The translations under genes and the position numbers were made by a program. A model generated the notes under the pieces. The model did not search any database. It had not been told where the DNA came from and saw only the letters and a program-made list of their open reading frames with translations. A DNA stretch of 64,000 bases. Source: Synechococcus sp. RSCCF101. Lineage in GTDB: Bacteria > Cyanobacteriota > Cyanobacteriia > PCC-6307 > Cyanobiaceae. Shown piece by piece: positions 1-6,288 of the stretch. Location of the stretch: NCBI RefSeq assembly GCF_008807075.1, contig NZ_CP035632.1, positions 558,001 through 622,000 of the forward strand. The letters run 5' to 3'. How positions within the stretch are numbered: position 1 is the stretch's first letter; every line of letters starts with the position of its first letter.

Positions 1-1095
1 CTGGGGATTGAGCAGGCCGCGCAACACGGTGAGATCCCGGCTGCCGGTGACCCGGTAGACCACGCCGACGAGCAGAAACAGCAGGGCCGAGATCAGGCCG
101 TGGCTGAGCATCTGAAACAGGGACCCGCTCAGGCTCACGGGTGTGGCGGCGGCGGCGGCCAGCATCACCGTGCCCATGTGACCGACCGAGCTGTAGGCCA
201 CCATCCGCTTCATGTCGGTCTGCACGATGGCGGCCAGCGACCCGAACAGCACCGAGACCGCCGCCCAGCCGGCCAGCACCGGCCCCAGATCGCTCCAGGC
301 TTCTGGGAACAGGCCGAGGCAGAAGCGCAGCAGGCCGTAGGTTCCCAGTTTCAGCAGTACCCCTGCCAGCAGCACCGACACCGGCGTGCTGGCCTCGGTG
401 TGGGCATCCGGCAACCAGGTGTGGAAGGGCACCAGCGGGATCTTGATGGCGAAGCCCAGCAGCAGCGCCAGCATCAGCAGCCGCTGGGTCCCGGGGCTGA
501 GCAGGGCGGCCAGCTGGGGATGCACGCCGAAGTCCACCGAGCCGGTGGTGAGGGCCAGGCCGAGAAAGGCGGCCAGGATCAGCCCGCCGGAGACGGCCGT
601 GAACAGCAGGAACTTGGTGGCGGCGTAGGCCCGGCGCTCTCCACCCCAGATGGCGATCAACAGCCAGAGCGGGATCAGCTCCAGCTCGTAGAAGAGGAAG
701 AACAGCAGCAGGTTCTGGGCCAGGAAGGCGCCGTTCACCGCACCGCTGATCAGCAGCAGGAGGGCGTAATACAGGCGAGGGCGGTTCTGGATCGGCCCGG
801 TGCAGACCACCGCCACCAGGCAGAGCAGGGCATTGATCAGCAGCAGCGGCAGGGACAGTCCGTCGACCCCGAGCCGGTAGAGCAGCCCCAGCCGTTCGAT
901 CCAGACCACCGATTCGACCATCTGCATCCCGCCATCGAGGGGATCGAACTGGAGCAGAACCCGCACGCTCCACAGCAGTTGGAGCATCAGCAGCGCCGCC
1001 GCGGTGCGCTGCAGCCGCTCGGGGCTCCGCTCACCCGGCCAGAGGACCAGGGCGAGGGCTCCGAGCAGGGGAATCAGCAGCAGGGCGCTGAGCAT
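1..1095 (-). CDS. ndhD4: NDH-1 subunit NdhD4 (partial, 3' end outside window)
   Basis: Proton-translocating membrane subunit of a specialised NDH-1 complex that hydrates CO2 at the thylakoid. The 365 visible codons give a strongly hydrophobic protein starting MLSALLLIPLLGALALVLW, with the NdhD/ND4 signature FLFYELELIPLWLL (conserved membrane glutamate) followed by a conserved helix containing AATKFLLFT. The ATG lies 6 bases after the ndhF4 stop, so the two are co-transcribed. NdhD versus NdhF is clear from the sequence; the '4' (CupB-type, constitutive CO2 uptake) is inferred from pairing with this ndhF and from the alpha-carboxysome context. The gene runs off the left edge. Confidence 0.85.
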   Translation of the reverse strand, partial: MLSALLLIPLLGALALVLWPGERSPERLQRTAAALLMLQLLWSVRVLLQFDPLDGGMQMVESVVWIERLGLLYRLGVDGLSLPLLLINALLCLVAVVCTGPIQNRPRLYYALLLLISGAVNGAFLAQNLLLFFLFYELELIPLWLLIAIWGGERRAYAATKFLLFTAVSGGLILAAFLGLALTTGSVDFGVHPQLAALLSPGTQRLLMLALLLGFAIKIPLVPFHTWLPDAHTEASTPVSVLLAGVLLKLGTYGLLRFCLGLFPEAWSDLGPVLAGWAAVSVLFGSLAAIVQTDMKRMVAYSSVGHMGTVMLAAAAATPVSLSGSLFQMLSHGLISALLFLLVGVVYRVTGSRDLTVLRGLLNPQ

Positions 1096-1101
1096 GGGAG
1101 G

Positions 1102-2895
1102 TCAGAACGAGGTGGTGGCGGGCAGGACCCAGGCCAGGCCGGCCAGAAGCATCACGATCGCGGCCACAGCCGTGAGCACGTAGGCCTGGCTCTGGCCGCT
1201 GATGCTGAGCCGCAGGGCCTCGGCGCTGCCGAGGGAGATCCTTGCCAGCTGGTGCGCCGCTCCGTCCACCACGGTGCGATCGAACCAGCTGACCGATCGG
1301 GAGAGGAAGGCCACCAGGTTCACGATCGTGAGCCGGTAGAAGCGCTCGGTGTGGAAGTCGAAGGCGAGCAGATCCCGCAGGGAGCGCAGGGCCGGCTGGG
1401 GCCAGGGCTGCTGCGAACTCCTCAGCGGCTGCAGCGCGCCGGCCAGCAGGCCGGCCAGGCCGCTGCCGATCAGCAGCAGGGCGGTGGTGGGGGAGAACGA
1501 CGCGATGCCCGGCACCGGATCGAGGCGGGCCATGAGCGGAGGCGTGAGCAGCACGATCACGGTGAGCGTCACCATCGGCAGGGCCATCTGCCAGTTCACC
1601 TCGGGCGTGCGGCGGGTCTTGGGCCGGGCCGGGCCGAGGAACACCTGCCGGTAGACCCGCGTGAGGTTCCAGACGCTGAGCAGGTTGGTGAGCAGCAGCA
1701 CCAGGGCCAGGCTCAGGCCTGCCGGGGTCAGCAGGTCGAGGGCCAGTCCGCTGCTCCAGAAGCCGCCCAGGGGCAGCAGGGCCGTGAGACCGGCGCTGCC
1801 CACCAGGAAGGCCGTCGTGGTGGCGGGCATGCGGGGCGCGAGGCCACCGAGTTCGGTGATGTCCTGGGCGTTGCTCACGGCGATCACGGCGCCGGTGCTC
1901 ATCGAGAGCAGTGCCTTCGCCAGGGCATGGGAGAGCAGCAGCAGCAGGGCCACCGCCGGCAGGCGCTGGGCGATGCAGAGGAACACCAGCCCCAGATAAG
2001 CGGTGGTGGAGTACGAGAGCGTCCGCTTGATGTCCACCTGGGCCAGCGCCACCAGGGATCCCCCCAGGGCGCTCACCGTGCCGATCAGCTCGAGCACCAC
2101 CAGGCTGACCGGTGCCTGCTGCAGGATCGGCATCAGGCGCAGCAGCACCAGTGCGCCGCAGGTGACCACCACCGAATTCCGCAGAATCGAGGCGGGGTTT
2201 GGGCCCTCCATGGCCTCATCCAGCCAGAGGTGCATCGGGAACTGGGCGCATTTCCCGGTCGGTCCCGCGATCAGGGCGAGGCTGATCAGGGTCATGGCCA
2301 GGGGCGGCAGCGGCGAGCCGGCCGCCCAGCTGTAAAGCTCCTCGAAACTCATCACTCCCGAGCTGGCCGAGAGGGCCACCACACCCATCAGCAGGGCGAT
2401 GTCTCCCACGCGCTTGGTGAGGAAGGCGTCGCGGGCGGCGGTGACCACCAGCGGCTGGGCGTACCAGAACCCCACCAGCAGATAGGTGGAGAGGGTGAGC
2501 ATCTCCAGCAGGAAGTAGCACTGGAACAGGGAGTCGCTCAGCACCACGCCCACCATGGCTCCCTCGAAGAACCCCGCCAGGGCAAAGAAGCGTGCCAGGG
2601 CCCATTCCTTGTCGAGGTAGCCGAGCGCGTACACCTGCGAGAGCAGGCTCAGCACCGTGATCAGTTCCAGCGCGCCCAGGGACGCCGTCGAGAGATCGAA
2701 GCTGATCACCAGGTCGAGATCTCCCACCTGCAGCCAGGACCACTGCAGATGGCGGGCGCCGTTGCTCGCCACATCCCTCAGCACGATCGCCCCGTGCAGC
2801 ACGCCCAGCAGGCTGAGGAGCACGTTGCCGTAGGCCGGCGGACGGGAGGCGTTGCGCGACGGCCAGCCCGTGGCCCAGGGCAGGGACAGCAGCAT
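1102..2895 (-). CDS. ndhF4: NDH-1 subunit NdhF4 (CO2-uptake type)
   Basis: Large antiporter-like membrane subunit of the CO2-hydrating NDH-1 complex, converting cytosolic CO2 to bicarbonate. At least 597 residues with many membrane helices; diagnostic segments are ARDAFLTKRVGDIALLMG and KCAQFPMHLWLDEAMEGP, typical of the NdhF3/NdhF4 branch rather than respiratory NdhF1. The first in-frame ATG is 2895, but translation upstream to the in-frame TAA (2989-2991) gives family-like sequence (LSWCIPLYGFAGM), so the true start is probably 2929-2988 at a non-canonical codon (several CTG, one ATT at 2988; no GTG or TTG). It follows the bacterioferritin gene on the same strand and precedes ndhD4. Confidence 0.88.
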   Translation of the reverse strand: MLLSLPWATGWPSRNASRPPAYGNVLLSLLGVLHGAIVLRDVASNGARHLQWSWLQVGDLDLVISFDLSTASLGALELITVLSLLSQVYALGYLDKEWALARFFALAGFFEGAMVGVVLSDSLFQCYFLLEMLTLSTYLLVGFWYAQPLVVTAARDAFLTKRVGDIALLMGVVALSASSGVMSFEELYSWAAGSPLPPLAMTLISLALIAGPTGKCAQFPMHLWLDEAMEGPNPASILRNSVVVTCGALVLLRLMPILQQAPVSLVVLELIGTVSALGGSLVALAQVDIKRTLSYSTTAYLGLVFLCIAQRLPAVALLLLLSHALAKALLSMSTGAVIAVSNAQDITELGGLAPRMPATTTAFLVGSAGLTALLPLGGFWSSGLALDLLTPAGLSLALVLLLTNLLSVWNLTRVYRQVFLGPARPKTRRTPEVNWQMALPMVTLTVIVLLTPPLMARLDPVPGIASFSPTTALLLIGSGLAGLLAGALQPLRSSQQPWPQPALRSLRDLLAFDFHTERFYRLTIVNLVAFLSRSVSWFDRTVVDGAAHQLARISLGSAEALRLSISGQSQAYVLTAVAAIVMLLAGLAWVLPATTSF

Positions 2896-3014
2896 GCCCG
2901 CGAAGCCGTAGAGCGGGATGCACCAGCTCAGCTGGGTCGGCAGGGCGAGGTCAGAGCTCAGGGGCTGGGGCAGGGGGCGGGCCGGAATTTAGGTCGGCAA
3001 GCGGCCCGTTCCCC

Positions 3015-3506
3015 TCAGAAGCGCGCGCGTTGGTACGCGGCGTAACCCCGACCGCGGCCGACCGAGCCACCCAGGGCCTTGAGCCACTCCTCCAGATCGC
3101 GCCCGTGGGCCCGCTCCTCGTTGAGCAGGGTCTCGAAGAAGGCGGCGTTCTCGCCATCGCCGATCAGGGTGCAGTGGCGGTGGCTCTCGGCGTAATGGTG
3201 GATGAGATCGTCCTCCAGCCGGATGTTGCCCTCCAGCAGGCCGAGCAGATCGGCGGCAACACTCACGGGGCGCAGCTGGGAGGCGGCGGGGGCGGCACCG
3301 AGCTGCAACATGCGCTGCACGATCGACTCGGCGTGCTGCATTTCCTCCACCGTCTCCTTGCGGAAGCGTTCGGCGGACTCGCTGTCGCCCCAGAGGTCCA
3401 GCAGGCTGGCCTGGGTCATGTACTGCTGCACCGCGGTCAGCTCCAGGCTGAGGGCGCGTCCGAGCAGGCCGAGAACGCGCGGGTGGACAGAGGGGGTCAC
3501 GGTCAT
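3015..3506 (-). CDS. bfr: Bacterioferritin-family protein of the carboxysome operon
   Basis: A 163-residue four-helix ferritin-like protein. All six ferroxidase-type ligands can be placed with Bfr spacing: E22, E55, H58, E98, E131 and H134; M56 directly follows E55, matching the haem-ligating methionine of bacterioferritin. It should therefore bind iron, possibly haem, and may assemble into an iron-storage shell. It sits 14 bases downstream of csoS1E on the same strand; bacterioferritin-like genes are known companions of cso operons, for example in Halothiobacillus. Its role there (iron buffering or redox protection) is unproven. The ATG at 3506 is the obvious start. Confidence 0.85.
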   Translation of the reverse strand: MTVTPSVHPRVLGLLGRALSLELTAVQQYMTQASLLDLWGDSESAERFRKETVEEMQHAESIVQRMLQLGAAPAASQLRPVSVAADLLGLLEGNIRLEDDLIHHYAESHRHCTLIGDGENAAFFETLLNEERAHGRDLEEWLKALGGSVGRGRGYAAYQRARF

Positions 3507-3520
3507 GGGCGGATCGGCGC

Positions 3521-4078
3521 TCAGTAGCGGGTCGCGTGGGTGGGCACCAGAGCCGATTCGACCTCGGCGTGCGGTCTGGCGATGATGTGAGCGGCGACGA
3601 GACCGTCACCCACCCGCTCGCAGGCATCGGCGCCCGCGCGGACAGCCGCATTCACGGCCCCCGTCTCGCCGCGGACCATCACGGTGACGTAGCCACCACC
3701 GACGAACTCGCGCACGATCAGGCGCACCTCGGCGGCCTTGGTCATGGCGTCGGCGGCCTCGATGGCGGGAACCAGGCCGCGGGTCTCGATCATGCCCAGG
3801 GCGATGCCGTATGGGCGGGGCTCCGGAGCCGGGCCGGCCGCCGCTCCGCCGCTGGATCGGGGCGGGGTGCCGCGGGCGGCACTGCCGCCGCGCCTGGCGG
3901 GTGTGGAGCGGGCGGGCGGAGCGCTGCGGCGGGTGGTGGTCCGGGCCGGGCTGGCCGCGCGGCTGGTGGTGCTGCGGCCGGTGGCCGCCGGCGTTGCCGC
4001 TGCCGGGAGGGCCGCCGGAGCCGGTGCGGGTGCGGCGCTCTTGGGATCGGGGCTGGCGGGGGTGCTTGCGGTGGCCAT
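3521..4078 (-). CDS. csoS1E: Carboxysome shell protein with long N-terminal extension (CsoS1E-like BMC-H)
   Basis: 185 residues: a disordered Ala/Pro/Ser/Arg-rich extension (about 1-88, with many TTTRRS- and PARRG-like basic stretches) followed by a complete BMC-H hexamer domain (about 89-175). Residues 91-170 match the main CsoS1 of this operon at 78 of 80 positions, so the domain should enter the same shell sheets. The basic extension could reach Rubisco, CsoS2 or the shell lumen; that is inference. The ATG at 4078 opens the frame and is 71 bases after csoS4B. The name is based on architecture and position; it could also be called a CsoS1 paralogue. Confidence 0.83.
   Translation of the reverse strand: MATASTPASPDPKSAAPAPAPAALPAAATPAATGRSTTSRAASPARTTTRRSAPPARSTPARRGGSAARGTPPRSSGGAAAGPAPEPRPYGIALGMIETRGLVPAIEAADAMTKAAEVRLIVREFVGGGYVTVMVRGETGAVNAAVRAGADACERVGDGLVAAHIIARPHAEVESALVPTHATRY
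3815..4078 (-). other. Low-complexity basic Ala/Pro extension of CsoS1E
   Basis: Codons 1-88 encode almost only A, P, S, T, R and G, with clustered arginines at 40-72. No repeat unit is exact. The segment has no BMC fold features and is probably disordered. Confidence 0.7.
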
Positions 4079-4149
4079 GGGTCGGTGAAGGGTGGTGGGG
4101 AGCGGAGCGTGAGGCCGGGGCGGCGCCTGCGGCGGCCTGGCCCTGGGCC

Positions 4150-4401
4150 TCATCCGTCCGGACACCAGTGGTCGATGATCCCGCCGATGGTCAGATCGGT
4201 GATGGTGGCCGGGTCCGGGCAGGCGAAGCGAGCCGCCGAGCCACTGGCGGTGAAGACCCAGTTGCCGGGGCGGGCGCCCACCGGATCCACCGCCACCATC
4301 TGCTTGCCCTTGTTGTTGCGCAGCAGGCGCAGATGCATGTGGCCGATGCCGGCCACGCGCTCGGTGCACACCAGGGAACCGGTCACCTGCATGATCTCCA
4401 T
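4150..4401 (-). CDS. csoS4B: Carboxysome vertex protein CsoS4B
   Basis: An 83-residue EutN/CcmL-family (BMC-P) protein that forms pentamers capping the icosahedral vertices of the alpha-carboxysome. The start MEIMQVTGSLVCTERV and the core LRNNKGKQMVAVDPVGA are typical of CsoS4B, as is the ending LTIGGIIDHW. Its ATG overlaps the csoS4A stop by one base (TGATG), so translation is probably coupled. The length is normal for the family, unlike its neighbour csoS4A. Confidence 0.93.
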   Translation of the reverse strand: MEIMQVTGSLVCTERVAGIGHMHLRLLRNNKGKQMVAVDPVGARPGNWVFTASGSAARFACPDPATITDLTIGGIIDHWCPDG

Positions 4402-4763
4402 CAGCGTCGCGCGCCTCCGCTGGACGGTGTCCCTGTGGCCGGTGCACCTGTGGCCGGGGAGCCGGCTGCCGGTGCTCCGGAGCTCGGGCTGCCGGTCGAG
4501 CCGCTGGGGGCCTTGGGTGGGTCGGGTTCCCAGTGGTCGATGATCCCCACGATCGTCAGGTCGCTGGGATACGACTTGCTGCCGGCCGCTTCGCGGGCCG
4601 CCGAGCTGCTGACACAGATCACCCAGTCGCCGGGCTTGGCCCCCACGGCATCCACCGCCACCTTCTTGGTGCTGCCATCCAGCACCACCTGGAGGTGCTT
4701 GTGCTCGAAATCGGGAATCCGATTCGTCGCCACCAGGGGTTTCACCACCTTGCAGATCAGCAT
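4401..4763 (-). CDS. csoS4A: Carboxysome vertex protein CsoS4A with extended tail
   Basis: EutN/CcmL-family pentamer (BMC-P). Residues 1-80 (MLICKVVKPLVATNRIP to IVGIIDHWEP) form the standard domain, including VDAVGAKPGDWVICVSSSAAR. Residues 81-120 are an unusual Pro/Gly/Ala/Ser/Thr-rich tail built from imperfect units such as GSPATGAPATG; CsoS4A usually ends near residue 85. The gene starts 3 bases after the csoS3 stop and overlaps csoS4B by one base. The tail may project from the vertex; no function is known to me. Confidence 0.93.
   Translation of the reverse strand: MLICKVVKPLVATNRIPDFEHKHLQVVLDGSTKKVAVDAVGAKPGDWVICVSSSAAREAAGSKSYPSDLTIVGIIDHWEPDPPKAPSGSTGSPSSGAPAAGSPATGAPATGTPSSGGARR
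4404..4529 (-). repeat. Low-complexity repeat tail of CsoS4A
   Basis: Codons 79-120 encode imperfect repeats of the GxPATG/SSG type (Pro, Gly, Ala, Ser, Thr only, apart from the basic last two residues). Confidence 0.65.
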
Positions 4764-4766
4764 CGT

Positions 4767-6281
4767 TCAGTGAGCGGCCTCGGGCGCGAGCGGGATGGAC
4801 ATGGCGATGGTTTCCGCCGGTTCGCCCCGATCCCGGTCGCGGATCGAGAGCAGGGTGTGCAGCAGACCGCGATCGCACAGATCCCCGTAGCGCACGTGCA
4901 TGGCCTCACGCACCCGCTCGCAGTCGGCGATGGCGCGTTCACGGGCCCCGGGGATGCTGCCGCTGTAGTCGAATCGGATCACCACGGGGATCGGCAGACC
5001 GCGGGACACGTTGAGGCCGCGGAAGATCTTGATGCCCACGTCCAGGTCGGAGGCGGCTTCCTCGACCGTCTCGAGATGGGCGAAATAGGTGAGGTTGCGC
5101 AGATGGACCTCCTTGAAGCCGATGCCCACGCCGATGAAGCGTTCGGCGTGGCCGGCATCGCTGTAGGCGCCGCCGAAGTGGCTGCGCACCAGGTCGATCT
5201 GGGAGATGTTGTGCTCCAACAGCAGGGCGATGAACCGCTGCATGCCCTCATCGCACTGACCCGGGCACGCTTCGGCGACGCGCTGGGCGATCAGCTCGCG
5301 GCCCTGCTGGGGGCTGAGGCTGCTGCTGTCCTCGTAGAGGGCCAGGCCATCGACCCAGTGGAGCAGGTCGATCACGTGATCCGCGGCCGGCACATGCACG
5401 CGGATGGCATCGGTGTCGGTGTCCATCCCGATCAGGAGCAGATCAACCGACGCGCCGCAGCAGAAGCCGTTCTCAATCGCCTGGCGGAAGTCCTGAAGCC
5501 TCTGCAGGCCCGCGGCAGCAGCGGCGGCGTCATCGCTGCCATGGGCGGCGCAGCCCTGGTGGGAGGGATCGCGCGAGCTGAAGTGGTACACCACCACCTT
5601 CAGATAGCTGGTCGGTTCCGTGGCGGCGTTGGGCACTGATTCACGGAAGCGGCGGTGCTCGGTGCCCACCCAGCGCTTGACGCTGCGGCTCACGTCGAAC
5701 ATCGCGCCGGCATGGGAGCGGCGTCGCACCAGGCCGTAGGGCAGGCGCAGCACGGAGCTGACCGTGTGGGCCAGGCGCCCGTCGGCGCAGGGGCTGATGT
5801 CGAGCAGGTGGAATCCCTGCTCGAGCAGGGTGTTGCCCATGGCCGCCGTGCGCTCGTGCGAGCGGGCTCCCCGCAGCGGGTCATGGCCGAAGAAATCACG
5901 GCTCATGGCCTCGTAGGCGCGGAAGACGCACCAGGCGTAGAGGCGCTTCATGTCGAGCCCCTCCACCCAGGTCTGGTCGAGCACGAACTGGGGCAGGCTG
6001 AAGCCCAGCTGGGCCCGGGCCAGCTCCTGGGCGCGGGCGCTGAAGTCGGGCTCGCGCTGCAGGCTGGCCAGCTGCTGCAGCAAAGGCACGATCCGATCGA
6101 AGCAGCCCTTGATCCGCTCTTCGTAGTCGATCAGCAGAGCGTTCTCCCGCTGATCGGTCAGGGGGTGAGCCCGATGGGGCCTGGAGCCGGAGCCACCGGC
6201 CCCGCCGGGCCGCTGCAGCTGCCGGCGGGACGGTGCCGTGGGGGCCAGTGGTCGCTGGGGGAGGGTGCGGGCTCCGCGCAT
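4767..6281 (-). CDS. csoS3: Carboxysome shell carbonic anhydrase CsoSCA (CsoS3)
   Basis: Epsilon-class beta-like carbonic anhydrase that dehydrates bicarbonate to CO2 inside the carboxysome. About 504 residues. Zinc ligands fit the known pattern: C165 in SPCADGR, H233 and C244 (11 apart, as in Halothiobacillus), with D167 and R169 as the catalytic Asp/Arg pair. The N-terminal 45 residues are Pro/Arg/Gly-rich and may tether it to Rubisco or CsoS2. I chose ATG 6281 over the in-frame GTG 6287 because GAGG at 6287-6290, inside the csoS2 stop region, sits 5 bases upstream as a ribosome-binding site. csoS4A follows after 3 bases. Confidence 0.95.
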   Translation of the reverse strand: MRGARTLPQRPLAPTAPSRRQLQRPGGAGGSGSRPHRAHPLTDQRENALLIDYEERIKGCFDRIVPLLQQLASLQREPDFSARAQELARAQLGFSLPQFVLDQTWVEGLDMKRLYAWCVFRAYEAMSRDFFGHDPLRGARSHERTAAMGNTLLEQGFHLLDISPCADGRLAHTVSSVLRLPYGLVRRRSHAGAMFDVSRSVKRWVGTEHRRFRESVPNAATEPTSYLKVVVYHFSSRDPSHQGCAAHGSDDAAAAAAGLQRLQDFRQAIENGFCCGASVDLLLIGMDTDTDAIRVHVPAADHVIDLLHWVDGLALYEDSSSLSPQQGRELIAQRVAEACPGQCDEGMQRFIALLLEHNISQIDLVRSHFGGAYSDAGHAERFIGVGIGFKEVHLRNLTYFAHLETVEEAASDLDVGIKIFRGLNVSRGLPIPVVIRFDYSGSIPGARERAIADCERVREAMHVRYGDLCDRGLLHTLLSIRDRDRGEPAETIAMSIPLAPEAAH

Positions 6282-6288
6282 GGACACC

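Noticed and set aside
100-3045. 981-codon open frame on the plus strand
   Set aside because: Lies antisense to ndhD4/ndhF4; the translation is Gln/His/Gly/Arg-rich low-complexity sequence typical of GC-rich shadow frames.
6282-6287. GTG 6287 as the csoS3 start
   Set aside because: The GAGG at 6287-6290 overlaps this codon but is ideally spaced for ATG 6281.
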